From Microthrixaceae bacterium (GTDB lineage: Bacteria; Actinomycetota; Acidimicrobiia; Acidimicrobiales; Acidimicrobilacustridaceae), in contig CANFHM010000005.1 of NCBI GenBank assembly GCA_947446975.1, positions 1 to 64,000 on the forward strand: 64,000 bases of DNA. Reading direction: 5' to 3'. Below, in pieces: positions 24,493-32,487 of this stretch; within the stretch, counting starts at the first letter, position 1, and each line of letters starts with the position of its first letter. The position numbers were made by a program, and so were the translations under genes. Under the pieces are notes generated by a model. The model saw only the letters and a list, made by a program, of their open reading frames with translations. It was not told the origin of the DNA and made no database searches.

Positions 24493-25968
24493 ATGTTCTC
24501 CGTCTCGGTCCCCACCGATCCGCGCGGCGCCGCTGTCCTCTCCGACAGTGCTCGCTCCATCACCCATCAGTTCGGCGGTGCGGCCGAGACCGCCGCACTC
24601 ATCGTCCGACTCCTCGCCGACGACGCCCTCGAGCGATCGACCATCACCGACCCTCCGCCGAGCCTCGATCTCACCGTCGCGACGGAGGGCACCGAGATCA
24701 TCCTGCGACTGCGCGACCGTGGTGAACCGGTCAGCGGCGCACCTGCGGCGGTGCTGTCACTCGTCGATCTGGGGCTGGCCACCACGGCCAACGGTGGAAC
24801 CGACGGCACGGGCAACATCAGCGAGGTCCGCCTCCCCCTCCCGTCGCACGACGCCGTGCTCGACGACTCCGGACTCGAGGTGCTCGCCGAGGACGCACCG
24901 CTGAGCGATGCCGCTGTCACGATCCGGGAACTCACCGCGGCCGACGCGGCGTCGCTCACCCGCTGCATCTACCGCTGCTACGGCTGGACCTATCCCGGCA
25001 CCGACTTCTACTTCCCCGAACGAGTCGCCGCTGCCATCACCAGTGGATCGAGGATCGGTGAGGTCGCCGTCGATGACCACGGTGAGGTCGTGGCGCACTG
25101 GGGCGCCGTCCACGTGGCCGAGGGGGTCGTCGAGACCGGCGGCACGGTCACCGATCCACGATTCCGCCGTCGGGGCCTCGCCGACCAGCTCGGCGAACGT
25201 CTCCTCGCTCGACTCATCGCCGCCGGCGTCACCGGACGACTCCGTGAACCGGTGCTCACCCATCCCGCCACACAGGGGATCGCCCTGCGTGAGGGAGCCA
25301 CCGTCGTCGGGATCCTGCTCGATGCCTCGGAACCGATCCAACAGATCGGCATCACCGACGGGATGCTCAGCCATCGACCATCGCTGTCCCAGATGTACAG
25401 CCCGCTCCTGCCGCTCGATCCGGCCACGATCTGGATCCCCAGCACCTACGAGCCCATCGTGCGGCACATCGTCGAGGGCGCCGAGTGGCCCCGTGAGTTC
25501 GGCCATGTGCGTGGCAACCCCGAGCCCGGGGGCGCCACCGCCATCAGCTCGGCATACGACTCCAACCGTCACTACGCGACGGTCACCGTGAGCAGCATCG
25601 GTGCTGATCTCATCGAATCCCTCGACGACACGCTCGAGCAGCTCCGTCACGCGGGTGCCGCAGTCATCGCCGTGAACCTCCCCGCCAACGACCCCTCGTT
25701 GGCATCCATCGGCGCCGGCCTCGACGCGCTCGCGCTCGGGTTCGCCTCGTTCATCCCCCGATTCGGTTCACTCGGCGATGCGCTCTCGCTGCAGTGGTTG
25801 CGCGATCCGGACGTGGACGACTCCGACTGGGTGTTCGCTGACGACCGTGTGGCGTCGCTCGCCCGGCTCATCGTGGACCAGGCCCGAGAACTCGGCGATC
25901 GGAGCATCGCGGACCGACGACGCAGCGCCAGACGTCAGACCCTCTTCGCCGCGCTCATCGACGACTGA
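24493..25968 (+). CDS. RsbW-like ATPase domain fused to GNAT acetyltransferase
   Basis: 491 residues. The first about 125 look like a worn anti-sigma/RsbW HATPase (VLSDSARSITHQFGGAAETAALIV, then LRLRDRGEPVSG as a G1-like box, GNISEVRLPLP). From about 140 a GNAT domain follows (VTIRELTAADAASLTRCIYRCYGWTYPG, and the acetyl-CoA loop GTVTDPRFRRRGLADQLGERLL). About 330-491 is a third alpha/beta part not recognised. This architecture is known in regulatory operons that also have STAS or SpoIIE proteins; none are present here. ATG 24493 is 14 bases after the MinD-like stop. Confidence 0.75.
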   Translation: MFSVSVPTDPRGAAVLSDSARSITHQFGGAAETAALIVRLLADDALERSTITDPPPSLDLTVATEGTEIILRLRDRGEPVSGAPAAVLSLVDLGLATTANGGTDGTGNISEVRLPLPSHDAVLDDSGLEVLAEDAPLSDAAVTIRELTAADAASLTRCIYRCYGWTYPGTDFYFPERVAAAITSGSRIGEVAVDDHGEVVAHWGAVHVAEGVVETGGTVTDPRFRRRGLADQLGERLLARLIAAGVTGRLREPVLTHPATQGIALREGATVVGILLDASEPIQQIGITDGMLSHRPSLSQMYSPLLPLDPATIWIPSTYEPIVRHIVEGAEWPREFGHVRGNPEPGGATAISSAYDSNRHYATVTVSSIGADLIESLDDTLEQLRHAGAAVIAVNLPANDPSLASIGAGLDALALGFASFIPRFGSLGDALSLQWLRDPDVDDSDWVFADDRVASLARLIVDQARELGDRSIADRRRSARRQTLFAALIDD

Positions 25969-26000
25969 TCATCGGAGTGCGGGCTGCGTCTGTCGAGTGA

Positions 26001-26750
26001 TCAGGCTGCGGGCTGCGAGGTGCCCGACTTCGCCGCTGCGATCAGCGACTCCCACTGGGCTGCGGTGAGCTCGCCGCTGGTGCGCTCGATCACCCGGCCC
26101 TGGGCATCGACCACGATGAAGTACGGGAACCCGGTGACACCGAGCGCCTGGGCACCGTCGCTGGCCCGGTCATCCACCATCGTGGGAACAGTCCACTTCT
26201 CGCGCAGCAGCCATTGGCCGGCGGGATAGTTGGGCTTGCCCGAATCGTTCGAGGTGGCGAGCGCCACGAGCCGCACGCCCTCGGGTGCACCGTTCGTGCG
26301 CAGCCAGGACTCGAGGAACGGCACCTCGCGCTGGCAGTGCGGGCACCAGTGGGCCACCACCATGATGATCGTGGGTTCGCCGCTGGGACCGATGGTCATG
26401 GCCGAACCGTCGAAGGTCTGACCGGTGATCGTGGGGATGACCTGTCCGACCGCCGGGTCGGCACCGCTGGCCGACTGCTCGGGGAGCTTCGTGCCGGTGA
26501 CGGAGATGGTCCCGATCTCGACCTTGCCCGCCGGGACGACGGTGACGCCCGGGGTGCCTCCGCCGTCCGGGGTGGCGCTCCCGCCACCGGAGCCATCGGA
26601 GCGGGTGAACACGAAGGCGAGGGCTCCGACCACGAGCACGATCGCGGCGATGCCGATCCAGACCCATCGTGTGGAGGACGAGGAGTTCTGCCCCGCCGCT
26701 GCCGCCACTCGGCTCTGGGCGGGATCCTTCGAGGATGATTGATTGCTCAT
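26001..26750 (-). CDS. Membrane-anchored thioredoxin-like (TlpA/DsbA-type) protein
   Basis: 249 residues. A short cytoplasmic N-terminus, one membrane helix (WVWIGIAAIVLVVGALAFVF, about 30-49), a Gly/Thr-rich linker and an extracytoplasmic thioredoxin fold with the redox motif WCPHC (VVAHWCPHCQREVPFLESWL) and the cis-Pro in VTGFPYFIVVD. CPHC is the DsbA-type active site, so it may oxidise exported proteins. The ATG overlaps the stop of the DsbB-like gene, so it forms a pair with its likely re-oxidant. Confidence 0.9.
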   Translation of the reverse strand: MSNQSSSKDPAQSRVAAAAGQNSSSSTRWVWIGIAAIVLVVGALAFVFTRSDGSGGGSATPDGGGTPGVTVVPAGKVEIGTISVTGTKLPEQSASGADPAVGQVIPTITGQTFDGSAMTIGPSGEPTIIMVVAHWCPHCQREVPFLESWLRTNGAPEGVRLVALATSNDSGKPNYPAGQWLLREKWTVPTMVDDRASDGAQALGVTGFPYFIVVDAQGRVIERTSGELTAAQWESLIAAAKSGTSQPAA

Positions 26751-27340
26751 GGGGTCTCCACGGTGGGGCCCGACCGGGGAGTGGGTCGGGCGATGAGAAG
26801 AAGCACGATCATGCAACAGCATGCCGAGAGCGCCATAAACGGCAGGGAAACGAATCCGAACTCCCAGACGTAGCGAAGGGTGCACGGCGCATCGGCGGTG
26901 CAGAACGAGGTGCCATCAGCGGGCGGATAGGCCTGCACCCAGGTGTGGTAGGCCGCCACCACCGCACCGATGGCGAGCACCGGCACGGCATAGACGCGCA
27001 CGCCGGCGTCGCGTCGCCACGCCGCGATGCCGAGGATGACGGCGAACGGATAGATGCAGATCCGCTGGTACCAGCACAGCTCGCACGGGATGTAGTGCTG
27101 GATCCGCGAGTAGTAGAGCGATCCGAGCATCGTCACCGCAGCGATGAGCCAGGCGAGCGGGAGCGCCACCCGCCGCACATCGGAGCCGAGCGACTCGAGC
27201 ATCGGAACCGGTCGATCGGCGAGGCGCCGGACCAGTGCACCGACGCCGATGAGGGCAACGGCGGCCCAGCACAGCAGGGCGAGGGATGCGAAGAAGAACG
27301 ACATCGTGGAGACGGTCTGGGTGGCGAGCATCGGCGGCAT
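26747..27340 (-). CDS. DsbB/BdbC-like disulfide bond oxidoreductase
   Basis: 197 residues, about five membrane helices. It has the first redox pair in YIPCELCWYQRICIYPFAV, which matches the DsbB family, and a second Cys pair in an outer loop (FCTADAPC). DsbB proteins pass electrons from DsbA-type thiol oxidases to quinones. Two in-frame ATGs at the start (27340 and 27331); GGAAGG lies in good position for the second. Coupled to the TlpA/DsbA-like gene by a four-base overlap. Confidence 0.9.
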   Translation of the reverse strand: MPPMLATQTVSTMSFFFASLALLCWAAVALIGVGALVRRLADRPVPMLESLGSDVRRVALPLAWLIAAVTMLGSLYYSRIQHYIPCELCWYQRICIYPFAVILGIAAWRRDAGVRVYAVPVLAIGAVVAAYHTWVQAYPPADGTSFCTADAPCTLRYVWEFGFVSLPFMALSACCCMIVLLLIARPTPRSGPTVETP

Positions 27341-27378
27341 CCTTCCACGCGGCGGCCCGTCCCGGAGGTCGCTGCGCC

Positions 27379-27384
27379 TACTAT
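27379..27384 (+). promoter_or_regulatory. -10-like TACTAT upstream of universal stress gene
   Basis: TACTAT in the 113-bp gap between the divergent dsbB-like and stress protein genes; the predicted leader is about 63 bases. No good -35 is visible. Confidence 0.4.
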
Positions 27385-27453
27385 CTCCCCGTCGGCGACA
27401 GACGCCGGCGGGAGCCGGCTGCTCCCGGCCCGAGCGACCAACGAGGTCCCAGC

Positions 27454-27879
27454 ATGAACAAGATCGTGGTCGGCGTCGACGGCTCCCCCGGTTCCATCGC
27501 GGCGCTGAAGTGGGCCCATGCGGAGGCGGTGCTGCGCCACGCCACGCTCGAGGCGGTGTCGGTCTGGCAGTACCCGATGATGACCACCATCCCCGCCTTC
27601 GGAGCCCTGCCCGACATGGCCGACCTCTCGGCGACCACCGAGCAGTCGCTGCTGGCCATCCTCGACGCCGCCGGCGTGGAGTCCACCCCGGAGGTCCCCG
27701 TCACCGTCTGTGTGGCCGAGGGGACCGCCGCCTCGGCGCTCACCGCGGCCGCCGCCGATGCCGAGCTGCTGGTCGTGGGATCTCGCGGCCATGGAGGATT
27801 CGCAGGGCTGCTGCTCGGCTCGGTCAGCCATCAGTGCACGATGCACGCACCCTGCCCGGTCGTCGTCGTCCACCCCTGA
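27454..27879 (+). CDS. Universal stress protein UspA family
   Basis: 141 residues, single UspA domain. It has VVGVDGSPGSIAALKWA at the start and the ATP-binding pattern LLVVGSRGHGGFAGLLLGSVSHQCTMHAPCPVVVVHP (G-2x-G-9x-G-S/T). ATP-binding type. Nineteen bases before a P-type ATPase gene, probably co-transcribed. The frame is open further upstream, but ATG 27454 starts the domain. Confidence 0.93.
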   Translation: MNKIVVGVDGSPGSIAALKWAHAEAVLRHATLEAVSVWQYPMMTTIPAFGALPDMADLSATTEQSLLAILDAAGVESTPEVPVTVCVAEGTAASALTAAAADAELLVVGSRGHGGFAGLLLGSVSHQCTMHAPCPVVVVHP

Positions 27880-27897
27880 TCGGGTACTGACCCACCC

Positions 27898-30396
27898 ATG
27901 GAACATCCCGGCCTGACCAGCGCGGAGGTCGACGTCCGGCTGCAGGACGGACGCTCGAACGACGTCCCCGATCCCACGAGCCGCACGATCTCCCAGATCG
28001 TGCGCTCCAACATCTTCACCCCGTTCAACGCGCTGCTCGGTGTGCTGCTCGTGATCATCCTCTCGGTGGGTGAGGCCGCCGACGGTCTCTTCGGCTTCGT
28101 GCTCGTGGCCAACGCACTCATCGGGATCGTGCAGGAGGTCCGGGCGAAGCGCTCGCTCGACCGACTCGCCGTGCTCAACGCTCCCCGCTCGAAGGTCCGT
28201 CGGGATGGCGTGGAGCAGACCATCGCCTCCAAGGACCTCGTGCTCGACGAAGTCATCGTCCTCACCCTCGGCGATCAGATCGCCGTCGATGCGGAACTGC
28301 TCGAGGCGGCCGGCCTCGAGGTCGACGAATCGCTGCTCACCGGCGAGGCCGACCCGGTCGAGAAGGCCCCCGGGGAGTCAGTCCTCTCCGGCAGTTTCGT
28401 GGTGGCCGGCAGCGCCACCGTGCGGGCCACCGCCGTCGGCGAGGATTCGTACGCGTTCCGACTCTCGAGCGAGGCCCGCCGCTTCTCGCTCGTGAAGAGC
28501 GAACTGCGCACCGGCATCGACCGCGTCATCAAGCTCGTCAGCTGGCTGATGATCCCGACGGCCGTGCTGCTGGTGTCCTCGCAGCTGGCCGCCCACGACG
28601 GCGTGATCAGCGCCATCCAGGCCTCCACCGCCGGACTGGTCGCCATGGTGCCCGAGGGTCTGGTGCTGCTCACCTCGATCGCATTCGCCGTGGGCGCCAC
28701 CCGCCTGGCGTCGAAGAAGGTGCTCACCCAGGAGCTCGCCGCCATCGAGGGACTGGCCCGTGTCGACATCATCTGTGTGGACAAGACCGGCACGCTCACC
28801 GAGGGTTCACTGGCCCTCGGCATGATCGAACATCTCGAACCGGCCGCACCGGACACAGCCCCGAACACAGCCCCGACCACCGCAGCGGCCATCGATGCTG
28901 CGTCGGTGCTCGGCGCCATGGGCGGTGCCGACGCCCATCCGAACCCCAGCCTCGCTGCCATCGCCGCAGCGTTCAGCGCCCCGGCCGGCTGGACGCTCAC
29001 CGATGCTGTGCCGTTCTCCTCGGCCCGCAAATGGAGCGCCGCCACCTTCGCCGATCGCGGGTCGTTCGTGCTCGGGGCGCCCGACATCCTGCTCGACCAC
29101 GCCGCGCCGGCGGACATCGCGACCACCGTGGGTCCGGGCGCCGCTGCTGATCCTGTCGCTGCTGATCCTGTCGCCGGGGCCCGGGCTCGCGTCGAGCATC
29201 ATGCCGCCGCCGGTCGCCGGGTGCTCATCCTCATGCGCTCCCCCGACGGCCTGCACGGCGAGGAACTCTCCGACGCACTCGAACCGGTGGCGCTCGTGGT
29301 GCTCGACGAGGCCGTGCGCGACGCGGCCCCGGCCACCATCGCCTACTTCGCCCGCCAGGGGGTGGCGGTCAAGGTCATCTCAGGCGACAGCCCCGTCACC
29401 GTCGGTGCGGTCGCCACCCGGGTCGGCGTGCCCGGAGCCGACTCCCCCATCGATGCCCGCACCCTCCCCGAGGAGCAGGAGGCGCTGGCCGACATCCTCG
29501 AGTCGCACTCGGTGTTCGGTCGGGTCACACCCCAGCAGAAGCGGGCGATGGTGCATGCCCTGCAATCACGGGGTCATGTGGTCGCCATGACCGGCGATGG
29601 CGTGAACGACACGCTCGCCCTCAAGGACGCCGATGTGGGCGTGGCCATGGGCTCCGGATCAGCAGCCGCCCGGGCGGTGGCGCGCTTCGTCCTGCTCGAC
29701 AACGACTTCGGCGTGTTCCCGTCGGTGATCGCCGAGGGTCGCAAGGTGATCGCCAATGTCGAACGGGTGGCCAACCTCTTCCTCACCAAGACCTTCTACG
29801 CGATGGCCCTCGCCCTGGCCATCGGTGTGGCCCGCATCCCGTTCCCGTTCATCCCCCGCCACTTCACCATCATCTCGTCACTGACGATCGGCATCCCCGG
29901 GTTCTTCCTCGCCCTCGCCCCCAACAACCGTCGGGCCCGCACCGGGTTCCTCACCCGGGTGCTGCGCTTCGCCATCCCCGCCGGACTCGTCAGCGCCGTG
30001 GCCGTGCTGGTGTCGTTCGGGATCGCCCGCAACGACGGCGACCTCGGGCTCGAACAGGCCCGGACGGTCGCCGTCATCACCCTGTTCGTGGTCACCCTGT
30101 GGGTGCTGGAGATCCTGTCGCGGCCCATCAACCTCTGGCGCGGGGCGCTCGTCGGGGCCATGGGTGCAGCGTTCGTGGGTGCGCTGTCCATCCCCTGGTT
30201 CCGCACCTACTTCGCCCTGCCCCTCCCGGGGGCGGCACTCGCGCTGAGCGCGGTGGGCATCGGCGCAATCGGCGCCATCCTCATCGAGGTGGGCTGGCAC
30301 ATCTCGGGCTGGAACCTGCCCGCCGACGACGGCGATCCACCGGTCGGATCGGGATCAGCGACCAGTGTGCCCGAACCCGCCGAGGCCGCGGGCTGA
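27898..30396 (+). CDS. CtpE-like P-type cation-transporting ATPase
   Basis: 832 residues, HAD-type P-type ATPase. It has four N-terminal helices, an actuator domain with DESLLTGEADPVEK, a phosphorylation site DKTGTLTE at Asp295, a nucleotide domain, the hinge AMTGDGVNDTLALKDADVGVAMGSG, and a C-terminal helix bundle. The short N-terminus without heavy-metal domains and the overall pattern match the mycobacterial CtpE group (linked to calcium uptake). The ion is inferred. A small Ala-Asp-Pro-Val repeat lies near residue 420. Its 3' end overlaps the convergent dUTPase gene by 42 bases. Confidence 0.9.
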   Translation: MEHPGLTSAEVDVRLQDGRSNDVPDPTSRTISQIVRSNIFTPFNALLGVLLVIILSVGEAADGLFGFVLVANALIGIVQEVRAKRSLDRLAVLNAPRSKVRRDGVEQTIASKDLVLDEVIVLTLGDQIAVDAELLEAAGLEVDESLLTGEADPVEKAPGESVLSGSFVVAGSATVRATAVGEDSYAFRLSSEARRFSLVKSELRTGIDRVIKLVSWLMIPTAVLLVSSQLAAHDGVISAIQASTAGLVAMVPEGLVLLTSIAFAVGATRLASKKVLTQELAAIEGLARVDIICVDKTGTLTEGSLALGMIEHLEPAAPDTAPNTAPTTAAAIDAASVLGAMGGADAHPNPSLAAIAAAFSAPAGWTLTDAVPFSSARKWSAATFADRGSFVLGAPDILLDHAAPADIATTVGPGAAADPVAADPVAGARARVEHHAAAGRRVLILMRSPDGLHGEELSDALEPVALVVLDEAVRDAAPATIAYFARQGVAVKVISGDSPVTVGAVATRVGVPGADSPIDARTLPEEQEALADILESHSVFGRVTPQQKRAMVHALQSRGHVVAMTGDGVNDTLALKDADVGVAMGSGSAAARAVARFVLLDNDFGVFPSVIAEGRKVIANVERVANLFLTKTFYAMALALAIGVARIPFPFIPRHFTIISSLTIGIPGFFLALAPNNRRARTGFLTRVLRFAIPAGLVSAVAVLVSFGIARNDGDLGLEQARTVAVITLFVVTLWVLEILSRPINLWRGALVGAMGAAFVGALSIPWFRTYFALPLPGAALALSAVGIGAIGAILIEVGWHISGWNLPADDGDPPVGSGSATSVPEPAEAAG

Positions 30397-30801
30397 ACCA
30401 CCGAGGTGCTCGAAGTCCTCGACCACCTCGAGCACCACATGCTCCACCCGTTGCACCACGAGCTGGGCGATGCGTTCCCCCCGACGCACCTCGAAGTCCT
30501 CGGTCGGATCGGTGTTGACCAGCAGCACCTTGAGCTCTCCGCGATACCCGCTGTCGATCAGACCGGGGGTGTTCAGACAGGTCACCCCATGCTTCAGCGC
30601 CAGACCGCTGCGCGGCTGGATGAACCCTGCGTGTCCCTCGGGGATGGCCACGGCGAACCCGGTGGCGACCAGTGCCCGCCCACCGCCGGCGGTGAGCACG
30701 GCGTCATGCGCCGCAGAGAGATCGAGCCCGGCGTCACCGATGCGGGCATAGGTGGGCAGGGGCAGTTCGGGGTCGAGGCGCATCACCGGGATCTCAAGCA
30801 C
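30355..30801 (-). CDS. dut: dUTP diphosphatase Dut
   Basis: Hydrolyses dUTP to dUMP, keeping uracil out of DNA and feeding thymidylate synthesis. 148 residues; trimeric dUTPase motifs in order: DAGLDLSAAHD, IQPRSGLALKHGV, NTPGLIDSGYRGEL, RRGERIAQLVV and the C-terminal RGLGGFGHTG, where the usual Ser is His. Start taken at GTG 30801, because TACGAT lies six bases upstream; ATG 30783 is an alternative. Divergent from orn. Confidence 0.94.
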   Translation of the reverse strand: MLEIPVMRLDPELPLPTYARIGDAGLDLSAAHDAVLTAGGGRALVATGFAVAIPEGHAGFIQPRSGLALKHGVTCLNTPGLIDSGYRGELKVLLVNTDPTEDFEVRRGERIAQLVVQRVEHVVLEVVEDFEHLGGSARGLGGFGHTGR

Positions 30802-30807
30802 CGCGGG

Positions 30808-30828
30808 ATCGTAGAGCGCACCTAGGAT
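30808..30828. promoter_or_regulatory. Divergent leaderless promoters of dut and orn
   Basis: Minus-strand TACGAT (30813-30808) sits six bases before GTG 30801 of dut. Plus-strand TAGGAT (30823-30828) sits six bases before GTG 30835 of orn. Only nine bases separate the two -10 boxes. Confidence 0.6.
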
Positions 30829-30834
30829 CGCTGC

Positions 30835-31380
30835 GTGCTCGCCTGGATGGATCTCGAGATGACCGGACTGGACCCCGGACGTCATGTCATCGTCGAGATC
30901 GCCACGCTGCTCACCGACGACAACCTCGAGCTCATCGCCGAGGGACCCGATCTCGTCATCCATCAGGGGCCGGAGGCGCTGGCCGAGATGGACGACTTCG
31001 TCACCTCGATGCACACCCGCAACGGTCTGCTCGAGCAGATCCACGCCTCGACCATCACCCTCGAGGCCGCCGGCGCCGCCACCCTGGCCTTCCTGCAGGA
31101 ACACATCGGCGAGGCCCGGTCGGTCCCGCTGTGCGGCAACTCGATCGGCACCGACCGCCGCTTCCTCGCCCAGTACCTGCCCGAGATCGAGAACTTCCTC
31201 CACTACCGCAGCGTCGACGTGTCCACCATCAAGGAACTCATGAAGCGCTGGAACCCCACCCTCCTCGGCGACGCCCCCCGCAAGGGAGAGGGTCATCGGG
31301 CCATGGACGACATCCGTGAGAGCGTCCAGGAACTGCGGTACTACCGCGATGTCTTCTGCCGAACGGAATCCGATGAGTGA
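30835..31380 (+). CDS. orn: Oligoribonuclease Orn
   Basis: 3'-5' exoribonuclease that degrades very short RNAs and pGpG. 181 residues with the DEDDh motifs: WMDLEMTGLDP (Asp, Glu), NSIGTDRRFL (Asp) and HRAMDDIRESVQELRYY (His, Asp). Length and motifs are standard. GTG start set by the -10 box six bases upstream. It overlaps the next gene by eight bases. Confidence 0.96.
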   Translation: MLAWMDLEMTGLDPGRHVIVEIATLLTDDNLELIAEGPDLVIHQGPEALAEMDDFVTSMHTRNGLLEQIHASTITLEAAGAATLAFLQEHIGEARSVPLCGNSIGTDRRFLAQYLPEIENFLHYRSVDVSTIKELMKRWNPTLLGDAPRKGEGHRAMDDIRESVQELRYYRDVFCRTESDE

Positions 31381-32482
31381 CCATCACGATCACGCCGCGC
31401 CTCCCCCGGTGCGGGTCCCCCGCCAGGAGCAGGAGGACGCCTCCGAGGAGATCATCGAGGTCGCCCGCGGCATCCTGCGACTGCAACTCCCCACGGACTT
31501 CACCGGCCTCGGTCATGTCAACACCTACGCGATCGAGGACTCCCGTGGCTTCACCCTCGTCGATCCCGGCCTGCCCAGCGACGCCTCCTGGGAGGCGTTG
31601 CAGGCCCGGCTGAAGTCCGCCGGCATCCCCCTTGCCCGGGTGCACACCACGTTCATCACCCATTCGCATCCCGACCATTTCGGTGGCGCCCATCGTCTCG
31701 TCGAGGAGGCTCATTCCGAGGTCCTCACCTCGACGATGTTCCGCAAGTGGACCGATCTCCTCGACCTCGACGAGCGTCCGCTCGAACCGCTCGACCCGGC
31801 CGATGCCAGTGAGGTCGGCACCCTGCTCGATGCGGTGGCCGGCACCGACGAGCAGGAGATGGAACTCCAGTTCCCCGGCTTCAAGGCCTTCCGCGATCGC
31901 CTGCGCGCCGCCATCGACGACGGCCGCATCGAGGAGCTCTCCTGGATGCGGGCCCCCCGTCCCACCATCGTGGTCGACGACGCCGACATCGTCCGTCTCG
32001 GCGATCGCGACTGGGTGGCCGTGTTCACCCCGGGTCATACCCACGACCATCTCTGCATGTGGTCACCCGAGGACGGCGTGCTCCTCTCCGGGGATCATGT
32101 GCTGCCCACGATCACCCCGCATATCGCCGGGTTCATGGGTGGCGATCCCCTCGCCAACTATCTGCGCACGCTCGACAAGGTGGCCGGCATCGAGGGTGTC
32201 ACCACCGTGCTCCCCGCCCACGGCCATCCCTTCGGCGATCTCGCCGGGCGATGCGACGCCATCAAGGAGCATCACGCCGATCGACTGCAGCAGCTCGTCG
32301 ACGCCGCCCCGGTGGTCGAGTGGGCGCCGATCACCCGCTGGTCGGAGTTCCTGTTCTCCGAGCGCAGCCGCGGCCCGATGGCCGACAGCGAGACCTACGC
32401 CCATCTCGAGCACCTGCGGTTGGCCGAGCGGGCCGAACGGCGCCAGACCGACGACGGTCTCGAGTACCGCGTCGCCCACTGA
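31373..32482 (+). CDS. Metallo-beta-lactamase fold hydrolase
   Basis: 369 residues. The metal motif THSHPDHFGG is followed by other ligands in VFTPGHTHDHLCMW, LLSGDHVLP and VLPAHGHPF. The C-terminus has a helical region typical of the GloB/RNase Z-like MBL proteins with an added winged-helix part. Start ATG 31373 overlaps orn. Substrate unknown; thioesters or lactones are common for such proteins. Confidence 0.87.
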   Translation: MSDHHDHAAPPPVRVPRQEQEDASEEIIEVARGILRLQLPTDFTGLGHVNTYAIEDSRGFTLVDPGLPSDASWEALQARLKSAGIPLARVHTTFITHSHPDHFGGAHRLVEEAHSEVLTSTMFRKWTDLLDLDERPLEPLDPADASEVGTLLDAVAGTDEQEMELQFPGFKAFRDRLRAAIDDGRIEELSWMRAPRPTIVVDDADIVRLGDRDWVAVFTPGHTHDHLCMWSPEDGVLLSGDHVLPTITPHIAGFMGGDPLANYLRTLDKVAGIEGVTTVLPAHGHPFGDLAGRCDAIKEHHADRLQQLVDAAPVVEWAPITRWSEFLFSERSRGPMADSETYAHLEHLRLAERAERRQTDDGLEYRVAH

Positions 32483-32487
32483 TCCCG

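Noticed and set aside
18555-26000. tRNA-Lys as integration site of a mobile island carrying the sensory locus
   Set aside because: No integrase, no repeat of the tRNA 3' end within the following 10 kb, and base composition does not change visibly.
29140-29180. Small tandem repeat in the P-type ATPase gene as a frameshift or slippage site
   Set aside because: In-frame Ala-Asp-Pro-Val doublet in a loop of the nucleotide domain; frame and motifs on both sides are intact.
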